From: CAYTCZ01 sp964436315
GTDB taxonomy: Bacteria > Actinomycetota > Thermoleophilia > Gaiellales > Gaiellaceae
Reading direction: 5' to 3'
NCBI GenBank assembly: GCA_964436315.1
Contig: CAYTCZ010000049.1
Location: 1 to 27,453, forward strand
DNA length: 27,453 nucleotides
Position numbers and translations under genes: made by a program. The notes under the pieces were generated by a model. The model did not search any database. It saw only the letters and a program-made list of their open reading frames with translations, and was not told the DNA's origin. Below, piece after piece: positions 14,802 through 22,674 of this stretch; the first letter of the stretch is position 1, and every line of letters starts with the position of its first letter.

Positions 14802-15973
14802 GGTTCGCCGCGAGACTCGACCAAGTTCCTCCCTACCTCTTCGCCGAACTCGAGCGGAAGATCAGCGATTTGCGCTCTCAGGGGGTCGACGTGATCAGTC
14901 TGGGTATCGGGGATCCAGATTTGCCAACGCCCGACGCCGTGATCGATGAGCTGAAAGCTCAGGCTGGGAAGCCCGAGCGACACCAGTATCCATCGAATCG
15001 AGGCCTCGACTCGTTCCGCATCGGTGTCGCCGAGTTCTATGCCGCTCGGTTCGGGGTGAGCATCGATCCCGACGCTGAGGTGATTCCCGTTCTCGGGGGC
15101 AAAGAGGGAGTGGCGCACATCGCACTCGCTTGTCTGAATCCCGGCGATATCTGTCTCTCGCCGGAGCCGGGCTATCCGCCATTTACGTCAGGCCCGATTT
15201 TCGCCGGGGCGGATATCTACTACATGCCGCTGCTTTCGGAAAATCGATTTCTTCCCGATGTCGGCGCCGTCCCAGCCGACGTCTGGAGCCGGGCGAATCT
15301 GCTGTTTCTCAACTATCCAAACAACCCGACCGGCGCGGTCGCGACCGACGACTTCTTCCAGGGCGTGGTCGAGGCGGCGAGGCAGCACGATGTCATCGTC
15401 GTCCACGACGCTTCGTATACCGAGATTGCATTTGACGGCTACCGGCCGCCAAGCTTCCTCGCAACGTCGGGTGCAATGGACGTCGGCGTCGAGATCTTCT
15501 CGCTCTCCAAGGGCTGGAATATGACCGGCTGGAGAATCGCCGCGATCGCGGGCAACGCGGCCATCGTTGAGCACTACCGGCAGCTGAAGACGAATCTCGA
15601 CTCCGGTATGTTCGATGCGCTGCAGGTAGCCGGGACCGCGGCCCTCGGCACTGCGCGGGATTTCCCGCAAGAGATGTCGGCGATCTATCAGCGTCGGCGC
15701 GATCTCATGCTCGAGGCCGTAACTGCAATCGGGCTCCAAGCTGAGGCACCGAAAGCGACTCCCTATATCTGGGCCGGAGTCCCCGACGGATACACCTCGA
15801 CGTTCTTCACCGAACTCGTGCTCGAGCAGGCGCACGTCGTCCTGTCGCCGGGACCGTCATTCGGGCCGAGCGGAGAGGGCTTCGTTCGCCTGTCCCTCAC
15901 CGTGCCCGACGAGCGGCTCGACGAGGCCGCGTCGAGAATCGCGTCGTCTCTTCGCGTCGACGCCGGGGCATAA
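14798..15973 (+). CDS. dapL: LL-diaminopimelate aminotransferase (class I/II PLP enzyme)
   Basis: 391 residues, starting with GTG inside the GTGA overlap with dapF. Fold-type I aminotransferase features: VISLGIGDPDLPTP, QYPSNRGLDSFR, LGGKEGVAHIALA, NYPNNPTGAVA, HDASYTEIAFD, and the PLP lysine in SLSKGWNMTGWR (Lys238). The closest family I recognise is DapL, which converts tetrahydrodipicolinate to LL-diaminopimelate in one step using glutamate, bypassing the succinylase and acetylase routes. Its product is the substrate of DapF, the gene it overlaps. Related aminotransferases of other specificity look similar, so the exact substrate rests partly on context. Confidence 0.85.
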   Translation: MRFAARLDQVPPYLFAELERKISDLRSQGVDVISLGIGDPDLPTPDAVIDELKAQAGKPERHQYPSNRGLDSFRIGVAEFYAARFGVSIDPDAEVIPVLGGKEGVAHIALACLNPGDICLSPEPGYPPFTSGPIFAGADIYYMPLLSENRFLPDVGAVPADVWSRANLLFLNYPNNPTGAVATDDFFQGVVEAARQHDVIVVHDASYTEIAFDGYRPPSFLATSGAMDVGVEIFSLSKGWNMTGWRIAAIAGNAAIVEHYRQLKTNLDSGMFDALQVAGTAALGTARDFPQEMSAIYQRRRDLMLEAVTAIGLQAEAPKATPYIWAGVPDGYTSTFFTELVLEQAHVVLSPGPSFGPSGEGFVRLSLTVPDERLDEAASRIASSLRVDAGA

Positions 15974-15981
15974 TCCACACG

Positions 15982-17286
15982 GTGACTCAACGTCAACCGG
16001 ATCCTGCGCCGGGCGCCGAGCCTGAGCGCGGCTTCATTGTGGCGGTCATACCGCCCGACGCAGACGCGGACGGGGAACTTGACGAATTCGCGTCGCTCCT
16101 TCGCACGGCGGGGGTCGAGCCAGTGGACGAGGTTCTTCAACGTCGCCCGACCCCGGACCCACGAACCTACGTGGGAAAGGGGAAGCTCGTCGAGCTCAAA
16201 GGGCGAGTCGCTGCGACGCGCGCGGAGTCGGTGGCCGTCGACGACGAACTGAGGCCCGCACAACAACGCCGGCTCGAAGACGAACTCCAGCTTCGGGTGA
16301 TCGATCGAACGCAGGTGATCCTGGACATCTTTGCCCAGCACGCCGTGAGTGCGGAGGGAAAACTCCAGGTCGAGCTGGCCCAGCTCGAATACAACTTGCC
16401 GCGCATGCGGGGCATGTGGAAGCATCTCGAGCGGCTCGGCGGTGGAATTGGGACACGCGGGCCTGGTGAGTCGCAGCTCGAGACTGATCGGCGGCTGGCG
16501 CGGAGGCGGATCAGCGTGCTGAAGGGAAGACTCCAGCAGCTCGAGCGTCGCCGCGATACACAACGGAAGGCTCGCCAACGTGGCGATACTCCAGTCGTCG
16601 CGCTCGCGGGGTACACGAACGCGGGGAAATCCACTCTCCTCAATGCCCTGACTGACGCCAACGTCTCGGTGAACGATCGACTGTTCGAAACCCTTGATCC
16701 AACGACACGCGGATTCGAGCACGACGGCCGCACGTACCTCGTCACAGACACGGTCGGCTTCATTCGTCGGCTCCCTCACGGTCTGGTCGAGGGGTTCTCC
16801 GCAACGCTCGAGGAGACCTTGAACGCGGGTCTCATCGTTAACGTCGCCGATGCTTCACTGCCCGAAGAGCGACTCGATGAGACGGTTTCGGCTGTCGACC
16901 AGGTACTCGATGAGATCGGTGCGTCCGAAATCCCCGGTGAGTTCGTTCTCAACAAGATCGACTGCGTCGATCCCCTCCGACGTCGGAGGCTCGCAAACCG
17001 ATTTCCCGCGGCAATCCAGATCGCCGCCGCAACCGGCGAGGGACTTGACGAGCTCAGAGCTCGGATCGCCGAACGATTCGCACCTCGATTCGTCCCGGTT
17101 CGCCTGCTCATTCCCCACGCAGAAGGCCGTGTGCTCGCGGATCTCTATGCGACCGGAGCTCCGATCGAAGAACGGGTCGATCGGCCGGATGGTGTCCTTC
17201 TGATCGCTCGTCTGCCCCGAGCCGAGCTCGCCCGCCATGCGCGGTTTCTCGTTTCCGAGCCCGATGCCAAGGCTGAACACCAGTGA
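15982..17286 (+). CDS. hflX: GTPase HflX
   Basis: 434 residues, GTG start eight bases after the dapL stop. The N-terminal HflX domain has DPRTYVGKGKLVELK and QVILDIFAQHAVSAEGKLQV; then a glycine-rich joint (GGGIGTRGPGESQLETDRR) and a coiled helix pair. The GTPase domain carries G1 GYTNAGKST (210-218), DTVGFIRRLPHGLVEGF (G3) and NKID (G4). HflX binds the 50S subunit and splits stalled or heat-damaged ribosomes. A CATAAT sequence (15969-15974) seven bases ahead of the GTG may give it an extra promoter. It shares a GTGA overlap with dut. Confidence 0.95.
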   Translation: MTQRQPDPAPGAEPERGFIVAVIPPDADADGELDEFASLLRTAGVEPVDEVLQRRPTPDPRTYVGKGKLVELKGRVAATRAESVAVDDELRPAQQRRLEDELQLRVIDRTQVILDIFAQHAVSAEGKLQVELAQLEYNLPRMRGMWKHLERLGGGIGTRGPGESQLETDRRLARRRISVLKGRLQQLERRRDTQRKARQRGDTPVVALAGYTNAGKSTLLNALTDANVSVNDRLFETLDPTTRGFEHDGRTYLVTDTVGFIRRLPHGLVEGFSATLEETLNAGLIVNVADASLPEERLDETVSAVDQVLDEIGASEIPGEFVLNKIDCVDPLRRRRLANRFPAAIQIAAATGEGLDELRARIAERFAPRFVPVRLLIPHAEGRVLADLYATGAPIEERVDRPDGVLLIARLPRAELARHARFLVSEPDAKAEHQ

Positions 17287-17720
17287 TCGAACTTCCGATC
17301 GTGCGCCTTCGGCCCGAGGCAGTCATTCCCTCGCACGCTTACGACGGTGATGCAGGGCTCGACCTGGCGACGTGCGAGCGAATCGAACTCGCGCCCGGCG
17401 AGCGTGCAATCGCCCCAACGGGGCTGAGCGTCGAAGTCCCGCGCGGATACGCGGGTTTCGTCCAGCCTCGGTCAGGACTCGCCGCCAGACACGGCATCAC
17501 GGTTGTCAACGCGCCAGGACTGATTGACTCGGGGTACCGCGGCGAGATCCAGGTGGTGTTGCTCAACACCGATCAGCGCGAAACGTTTATTGCGGAGCCC
17601 GGCGACCGAATCGCTCAACTCGTCGTGCTCGAGGTTCCCGCCGTCGAGGTACGGGAGGCGGGCGAATTGGCAGAGAGCGCGCGGGGGAGCCGGGGCTTCG
17701 GCTCATCGAGCGACGGCTAA
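17283..17720 (+). CDS. dut: dUTP diphosphatase
   Basis: 145 residues, GTG start overlapping hflX. All five trimeric dUTPase motifs are visible in order: DAGLDL, PRSGLA, GLIDSGYRGEI (with the catalytic Asp), RIAQLVV and the C-terminal RGSRGFGSS. The enzyme cleaves dUTP to dUMP and pyrophosphate, preventing uracil in DNA and feeding thymidylate synthesis. Its stop overlaps the ATG of the Nudix gene by one base (TAATG). Confidence 0.97.
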   Translation: MIELPIVRLRPEAVIPSHAYDGDAGLDLATCERIELAPGERAIAPTGLSVEVPRGYAGFVQPRSGLAARHGITVVNAPGLIDSGYRGEIQVVLLNTDQRETFIAEPGDRIAQLVVLEVPAVEVREAGELAESARGSRGFGSSSDG

Positions 17721-18169
17721 TGGAACCCCGAATTCGTGTTTCAGCGATCCTCCGGCGCGAGCAACGTGTGCTCTTGATCAGACACGAGAAGGCAGGTCGA
17801 GAGGCCTGGCTGCTTCCGGGCGGAGGCGTGAATGCGGGCGAGAGCCTCGCCGATGCGCTGAAACGCGAGCTCAACGAGGAGTGCGGGATCGACCGCGACA
17901 TACCGCTCGAGGGGCCGGTCGCGGTCGTGGACTCCATTGCGCCTGGCGAGAACCCGTCGAAGCACGTCGTGCACATCATCTTCGCCGGGCACCTCGGCGA
18001 ACGATCTCTCGACGCGGTCACGTCGACGGATGCTGCAGTCCGTGGCCATCGGCTGTTCAGCGTCGACGAGCTCGCCGGACTCACGCTTCATCCGCCGATA
18101 CAACGCTTTCTGTCCCGCTGGCAACCCGGCGATCCCGTCGTCTACCTTGGAGCGATGTGGGCGAAGTAG
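17720..18169 (+). CDS. Nudix hydrolase
   Basis: 149 residues. The Nudix box is complete at 35-57: G, five residues, E41, seven residues, then RELNEECGI (Arg49, Glu50, Glu53, Glu54). Flanking parts (RVSAILRREQRVLLIRHEK and AWLLPGGGV) match the general Nudix fold. These enzymes hydrolyse nucleoside diphosphates linked to another group; the substrate cannot be read here. One-base overlap with dut suggests a joint role in clearing nucleotide pools, which is inference. The gene ends the plus-strand run; the minus-strand gatD ends 22 bases further on with no visible terminator between. Confidence 0.9.
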   Translation: MEPRIRVSAILRREQRVLLIRHEKAGREAWLLPGGGVNAGESLADALKRELNEECGIDRDIPLEGPVAVVDSIAPGENPSKHVVHIIFAGHLGERSLDAVTSTDAAVRGHRLFSVDELAGLTLHPPIQRFLSRWQPGDPVVYLGAMWAK

Positions 18170-18191
18170 CCGGCGAGTGCAGACCGGCGCG

Positions 18192-18941
18192 CTAGAAGCG
18201 CCCACCTCGAGCGCGGGCTCGGCCCGCTGCAATTCGATGGGCTTCTGATTCGAGACCGTCAGCGAGCGGTTCGAGCTTCTCAACCTCGCCGCCGGTATTG
18301 TGGGCCAAAGCCCGTTCGATCAGCCAGTCGGCGAGCCAGGGATTCCTTGGCAGAAGTGGCCCGTGGAGATACGTTCCGATCGCCGCGCGGACTCGGCATC
18401 CCTCGTAGCCGCTCTCCCCGTCGTTTCCGAACCCGGCGACCACGCGCCCGAGCGGCAGCGCGCCCTCGTCGAGGATCGTGCGGCCTGCGTGGTTCTCGAA
18501 GCCGGCGAGTGCGTGCCCGCCGGCGAAATCGCACTCGAGCAGCACGTCTCCGATCATTCGTCGGTCACCGGCGGCTGTCGTAAGCGGCAAGACCGCGGCG
18601 CCTGGTAACACCTCGCCCGAGCGCTCGCGATATGAACGACCGAGAAGCTGATACCCACCGCAAACGGCGAGCACCGCCGCGCCTGCCTCAACAGCTTCGC
18701 GAAGAACCTCGCCTCGCTGGGCGAGATCTGGCGCGATCAGTGCCTGCTCGCGGTCTTGGCCACCGCCGACGTACAAGAGGTCGTGCTCGCCCGGACTGAG
18801 AGGCTCGCCCGGCCCGATCGTCCTGTAGTCGAACCCAATGTTCCGCCAAGCGGCTCGTCGCTCGAGCACGGCAATGTTGCCGCGATCCGCATAGATGTTG
18901 AGATACCCCGGATAGAGATGACCGACGACGATCTTGGCCAT
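18192..18941 (-). CDS. gatD: Lipid II isoglutaminyl synthase, glutaminase subunit GatD
   Basis: 249 residues. Glutamine amidotransferase of the CobB/CobQ type: nucleophile Cys94 in LAVCGGYQLLG, His193 in YLHGPLLPRNP, plus LYVGGGQDREQ and FENHAGRT. The N-terminal HLYPGYLNIYADRGNI is typical of GatD. It releases ammonia from glutamine and passes it to MurT, which amidates the D-glutamate of the lipid II stem peptide. It starts three bases after the murT stop, so the two are made together. The tail is Arg- and Gly-rich. Confidence 0.95.
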   Translation of the reverse strand: MAKIVVGHLYPGYLNIYADRGNIAVLERRAAWRNIGFDYRTIGPGEPLSPGEHDLLYVGGGQDREQALIAPDLAQRGEVLREAVEAGAAVLAVCGGYQLLGRSYRERSGEVLPGAAVLPLTTAAGDRRMIGDVLLECDFAGGHALAGFENHAGRTILDEGALPLGRVVAGFGNDGESGYEGCRVRAAIGTYLHGPLLPRNPWLADWLIERALAHNTGGEVEKLEPLADGLESEAHRIAAGRARARGGRF

Positions 18942-18944
18942 TGT

Positions 18945-20306
18945 CTAGGCGGCTTCCCAGTATGGGCGGACGAGACCGCGATCGGCGGCGATCCCCCTCA
19001 GCGAGAGCATCGCTGTGTAGGTCGGGAGAACGACGAGGTCGCGGCCTGGTCCGATCAGATCGAGGCCGCGATCAAGGGCCGTAGCAAGGTCGGCCACGAC
19101 ATCGATCTGCTGTGGATCGAAACCGGCGTACTTGAAACGCAAGGCCAGTTCGGACGCACGCTTCCCCGAGGCGACGAGGTGCTTCAGTGACGGCAAGAGG
19201 GCCTCGAAATCGACGTCCCAAATCCATGACACGTCACGGCCATCCGCGATCTCGTCATTCAGCGCGATGAGCAGAACGGAAGGGGCACGACCGGTCATGA
19301 GCGTCCGAATCGCCTCGTTTGCGCCCGCCGGGTTCTTGATGAGCAACATGATCGCCTGTCGATCGTCGATCACGATCCGCTCGAATCGACCGAACGCCGC
19401 CCGAAACCGCTCCAAACCGTCGACGATCTCGTCGGGAGTGGATCCGATCGTCAAGCACAGGGCGGCCGCCGCAACAGCGTTGTACACGTTGTAGAGACCG
19501 GGGAGAGAGAGGCGCACCAATCGGTCGCCCTGAGGCGTCACGAGCTCAAACGTGATGTGCTCGAGACCGCCGCCTGAGATCTCCCGCGCGGCGACGTCTC
19601 GGGAGGGACGTGAATGCCCACAGTTCGGGCACTGATAATCGCCGAGATGTCCGACGTAGGCGACTTGGTAGTCGTACGGCGTCCCGCAGGCGACGCAGTA
19701 CTTCGAGTCGGCAGCATGCGGAAGCTCAGCGCGTCCGGCCGTGGGATCCTCGAGTCCGAAGCGCAAGACGTTGCTCCGACCCCGGGCGAGGTCTGCGACA
19801 AGTGGGTCATCCGCGTTCACCACCATCCACGCGTGCGGCGCGAGCAGTTCTGACGCCTCGCGCCACCGCTCCGCAATGAGCTCGAGTTCGCCGTAGCGGT
19901 CGAGTTGATCACGAAACAGGTTGGCGAGACAGACGGAGCTCGGACTGAGCTTGCCTGCGATATCAGCAAACGCGCCCTCGTCGACCTCGAACAGGCCCAT
20001 ATCGGCGCCGTCACTTTCCAGCAGCGTTGAAGCGATTCCGGAGACCAGGTTTGCTCCCGATCGATTGTGGGCGAGCGTCAAGCGGGGACTGAGTATTTCG
20101 GCGACCATGGCCGTGGTCGTCGTCTTCCCGTTCGTCGCCGAAACCAGAGTCGAACCGAGCGGAAATCTCGCCGCGAGTCGTCCGATGGCCGACGGGTCCA
20201 CGGCAGAAAGAAGCTTTCCCGGCAGTGTTGTCCCTCCGCCGCGAGCGGAGAGCCGCGAAAGGCGACCGGCAAGCCGTGCAGCAGCGATCTCGGCTTCGAG
20301 GCGCAT
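18945..20306 (-). CDS. murT: Lipid II isoglutaminyl synthase, Mur ligase subunit MurT
   Basis: 453 residues from ATG 20306. The frame is open to 21014, but the upstream part lies antisense to the sulfotransferase and is Arg/Ser-rich; a -10 box seven bases ahead fixes this start. Mur ligase features: VSATNGKTTTT (about 55-65, ATP loop), FEVDEGAF, NLFRDQLDRYGE, and a four-cysteine ribbon (CVACG and CPNCG), a MurT insertion that binds zinc. The C-terminal MurT domain (DUF1727) contains KNPAGANEAIR and DVSWIWDVDFE, whose Asp is expected to complete the catalytic site with GatD. Product: amidated lipid II (D-isoglutamine). Confidence 0.95.
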   Translation of the reverse strand: MRLEAEIAAARLAGRLSRLSARGGGTTLPGKLLSAVDPSAIGRLAARFPLGSTLVSATNGKTTTTAMVAEILSPRLTLAHNRSGANLVSGIASTLLESDGADMGLFEVDEGAFADIAGKLSPSSVCLANLFRDQLDRYGELELIAERWREASELLAPHAWMVVNADDPLVADLARGRSNVLRFGLEDPTAGRAELPHAADSKYCVACGTPYDYQVAYVGHLGDYQCPNCGHSRPSRDVAAREISGGGLEHITFELVTPQGDRLVRLSLPGLYNVYNAVAAAALCLTIGSTPDEIVDGLERFRAAFGRFERIVIDDRQAIMLLIKNPAGANEAIRTLMTGRAPSVLLIALNDEIADGRDVSWIWDVDFEALLPSLKHLVASGKRASELALRFKYAGFDPQQIDVVADLATALDRGLDLIGPGRDLVVLPTYTAMLSLRGIAADRGLVRPYWEAA

Positions 20307-20313
20307 ACCTCTG

Positions 20314-20319
20314 AGTCTA
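20314..20319 (-). promoter_or_regulatory. -10 box for murT-gatD
   Basis: TAGACT on the minus strand, seven bases before the ATG at 20306. This gives a leaderless murT-gatD transcript, diverging from the sulfotransferase promoter about 90 bases away. Confidence 0.55.
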
Positions 20320-20409
20320 TTGACCTCCCTCCTCGCGCCTCTGGCGGCTGGGGCTCGCGGCCGGCGGACCCGCTCCGTCCGATTGCCGCCGACTCTTGCT
20401 GCAAGGTGC

Positions 20410-20415
20410 GACGAT
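20410..20415 (+). promoter_or_regulatory. -10-like box for the sulfotransferase gene
   Basis: GACGAT, a one-base variant of the TACGAT boxes nearby, ends six bases before GTG 20422. Confidence 0.35.
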
Positions 20416-20421
20416 ACGCCC

Positions 20422-21264
20422 GTGACAGCTTCCCTTCGAGCCGCCTCCCTCCAACTCAGGAGCGCCCGACGTCTCGTCCGGCGTGGCGAGGGAACGCCGA
20501 GGCAGCGCCTTGGCGCGATGGACGCGCGCGGCGTGTTCGTCATCGGGAGTCCGCGATCCGGGACAACCTTTCTCGGTGGAGCTGTCGGATCGCTGCCGGG
20601 ATTCGTCGATCTGGGTGAAGTGGCGGCCCTCAAAGCCGAGATCCCAGAGCTCGCTGGACAGAGCCCAGAGGAGGCAAGCCGGCGCGTTCGCCGGATCCTC
20701 ACGATTACGGGGAAGCTCGGACTCGTTGGCGGACTTCGACCTGTCGAGCACACTCCGGAGGTCGCGTTCGTCCACGCCGCGGCGGCGTTGGCGTTTGCGG
20801 ATGCCCGGTTCGTGCACATCGTCCGCGACGGGCGTGACGTGGTGTGCTCTCTCGTTGAGCGCGGCTGGCTCAGTGAGGAGCGGACTGGGGGGGACGACGC
20901 AGGCCATCCCTTTGGATCCCGAGCACGTTTCTGGGTCGAACCCGGACGCGAGGACGAGTTCGTCGCCGCGAGTGACGTTGCGCGGGCCGCATGGGCTTGG
21001 CGTCGGTATGTCACTGCCGCGCAGGATGGACCCGCTGACCGTTTGTTCGAGCTTCGCTACGAGACGCTGATTGCCGATCCTGCCGGCGTCGCGGCGAGCC
21101 TCGCGGAGTTCCTCGACGCTCCGCCCGATCCGCTCGTCACCTCCCTGCGAAAAGCGCATGGCGAGTCGATCGGAAGGTGGCGCGATGGGCTCTCCCCCTC
21201 ACAGGTGGCAGAGGTCGAGAACGAGGCGGGAGAACTCTTGACGCAGCTCGGGTACGTCGAGTAG
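20422..21264 (+). CDS. Sulfotransferase family protein
   Basis: 280 residues from GTG 20422; ATG 20518 is a later option directly before the core. The phosphosulfate loop GSPRSGTT (42-49) starts the fold, and HIVRDGRDVVCSLVERGW carries the 3'-phosphate-binding Arg of PAPS-dependent sulfotransferases. FELRYETLIADPAGVAASLAEFLD is the usual third segment. No membrane helix is visible. Such enzymes move sulfate from PAPS to sugars, lipids or small molecules; the acceptor is unknown. The longer open frame upstream overlaps murT and is rejected because it is antisense to it. Divergent from murT, convergent with the propeller gene. Confidence 0.85.
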   Translation: MTASLRAASLQLRSARRLVRRGEGTPRQRLGAMDARGVFVIGSPRSGTTFLGGAVGSLPGFVDLGEVAALKAEIPELAGQSPEEASRRVRRILTITGKLGLVGGLRPVEHTPEVAFVHAAAALAFADARFVHIVRDGRDVVCSLVERGWLSEERTGGDDAGHPFGSRARFWVEPGREDEFVAASDVARAAWAWRRYVTAAQDGPADRLFELRYETLIADPAGVAASLAEFLDAPPDPLVTSLRKAHGESIGRWRDGLSPSQVAEVENEAGELLTQLGYVE

Positions 21265-21265
21265 T

Positions 21266-21293
21266 AGCCCGGCTCCCCCGATCGGCCCGGGCT
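21266..21293. terminator. Hairpin between convergent genes
   Basis: AGCCCGG (21266-21272) pairs exactly with CCGGGCT (21287-21293) across a 14-base loop, filling the 37-base gap between two tail-to-tail genes. No T-run is present on either strand, so termination is plausible but weak. Confidence 0.45.
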
Positions 21294-21301
21294 GTATGGA
21301 G

Positions 21302-22183
21302 TCAGGGTAGTGGTTGCCAGGAAGGCTGAAAGCACGGCAGCCCTCCAGCCGAGAGCTTCTGTTTCGGACCCTTTCCGTTCGGGTTCATGACGTACAGGCG
21401 GGACTTCGCGTTCGTGGCGCCGCGGCTGTAGATGATCTTTGACCCGTCGGGCGCGTATGTCGCGTTCTCGGCCCGGATCGGCTCGCGCGTGAGTTTCTTC
21501 TCCTGTTTCCCGTTGGCGTTGATGACATAGATCCTTGTCTTCTTACCGTTACCGCGGTCAAAGAGGATCTTCTTTCCGTCTGGCGACCAGTCCGGCGAGT
21601 CGACCCCCGGCCCGCTGGTGAGCATCCTCTTGTTCTTGCCGTTCCGGTTCATGACCCAGAGGGAGTTCAACCCGGCGACCGAGCGGATAAATGCGATCTT
21701 CGAGCCGTCTGGCGACCAGACCGGGTTTTCAGGGCTGCCGTCCTTTGCGATTCGTCTCGACTTGCCGCCCGCGGAATTCATCACCGCGATCTCGATCCGG
21801 CCACCTTTGAAGCCCTGAAACACGATCTGCTTGCCGTTCGGCGACCAGGAGGCCTGAGCACCGGTCGCGGCAATCAACCTCTTTCCGGTGCCGTCGAGGT
21901 TCATCACCCAGAGTTCGCAGCAGGGGCTGCTTACCGTCCACGCGATTTTCGTGCCATCCGGCGACCAGGCTGGCCCGTCGTCGTTTCGCGACGGGTTGTT
22001 GGTCAAGTTTTGGACTCCGGTTCCATCCGCGTTCATGACGTAGACCTCCCGGTCGCCGGTCTTGTCGCTCATGAAAACGATCTTTCCGTTCTCACCCGGG
22101 TTTGTGGCAGTCGCCGGCACGGCCAGCATGAGAGCCGCCACCGCGCCCACGAGTCCAACACCGAATACCGGTCTCCGTCTCAA
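21302..22183 (-). CDS. Secreted TolB-like beta-propeller (PD40/WD40-like repeats)
   Basis: 293 residues from TTG 22183, chosen because a signal peptide follows at once: basic LRRRPVFG, then a hydrophobic core GVGLVGAVAALMLAVPATA with a likely cut after ATA; a purine run (GGGGAAAG) lies just upstream. A longer frame reaches ATG 22354 but adds an Arg-rich stretch. About six repeats follow with the PD40 pattern (WSPDGTKIAW, WSPNGKQIVF, WSPDGSKIAF, WSPDGKKILF, YAPDGSKIIY) alternating with VMNADGTG-type strands. The domain resembles the TolB propeller but lacks the TolB N-terminal domain. Probably an exported binding protein; the partner is unknown. Repeats are seen directly, function is not. Confidence 0.8.
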   Translation of the reverse strand: MRRRPVFGVGLVGAVAALMLAVPATATNPGENGKIVFMSDKTGDREVYVMNADGTGVQNLTNNPSRNDDGPAWSPDGTKIAWTVSSPCCELWVMNLDGTGKRLIAATGAQASWSPNGKQIVFQGFKGGRIEIAVMNSAGGKSRRIAKDGSPENPVWSPDGSKIAFIRSVAGLNSLWVMNRNGKNKRMLTSGPGVDSPDWSPDGKKILFDRGNGKKTRIYVINANGKQEKKLTREPIRAENATYAPDGSKIIYSRGATNAKSRLYVMNPNGKGPKQKLSAGGLPCFQPSWQPLP

Positions 22184-22331
22184 TACTTTCCCCGACCGCA
22201 GATTGGACGGTATTTGTGCAGATGAGTCACCCCGCGTCAACCCGTGCAACCGTACTCTGCGGTCAGACGTTCTGTTGCCGCGGTCGAGCGAACCTTGACT
22301 CGATACCGAACGTCGATGTCTCAGGTGAAAG

Positions 22332-22472
22332 GTGACGTGGGACCACGCCTTCAAGCGTTACGCGGCCGAGGGCGGGACTGTCACCTGCGCGGGAACCGGT
22401 AACGAGGCAGTTGTCCAGGACGGCCGGATCGCGACGTGGACGTTCGCACGGCACAGCGAATGCGACGGCTGA
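22332..22472 (+). pseudogene. Orphan 46-codon frame, possible gene remnant
   Basis: From GTG 22332 the frame reads VTWDHAFKRYAAEGGTVTCA, continues through GNEAVVQDGRIATWTF and ends HSECDG. The composition looks like real protein (balanced, two Cys), unlike chance frames here, but an in-frame stop lies two codons upstream and no ribosome site is seen. It may be the 3' end of a decayed gene for a secreted protein, or a very small gene. Confidence 0.3.
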
Positions 22473-22624
22473 TTCCGGCGAGTGTCTGCGACACGGCGAC
22501 GATACCCTTCCGGTCGGGATATCTTCCCCAAGCCTCGCCGAGGACCCTGGTGAGCAACCACGGGCTAGCTGCCGGCCCAGTAGTCAAGCCGTCTCCGCGA
22601 AGCTGAATCCCTGAATCCCCCAAA

Positions 22625-22656
22625 CAGGGCTTGCACTACTTAAGCCCTGGCGGGCT
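22625..22656 (+). promoter_or_regulatory. Two competing hairpins ahead of the sigma factor gene
   Basis: CAGGGCTT (22625-22632) pairs with AAGCCCTG (22642-22649). The same right arm (AGCCC) can instead pair with GGGCT (22652-22656). The pair lies 19-50 bases before the GTG at 22675. It looks like a two-state leader, or a palindromic operator. The rest of 22184-22674 shows only the orphan frame at 22332. Confidence 0.4.
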
Positions 22657-22674
22657 CGTCCCGATAGGGGTCTC

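Noticed and set aside
19921..20421. Longer start for the sulfotransferase gene
   Set aside because: The extra part is antisense to murT and has no sulfotransferase features; conservation begins after GTG 20422.
20307..21014. N-terminal extension of murT (open frame to 21014)
   Set aside because: It is antisense to the well-supported sulfotransferase gene, is Arg/Ser/Pro-rich, and a -10 box lies directly before ATG 20306.
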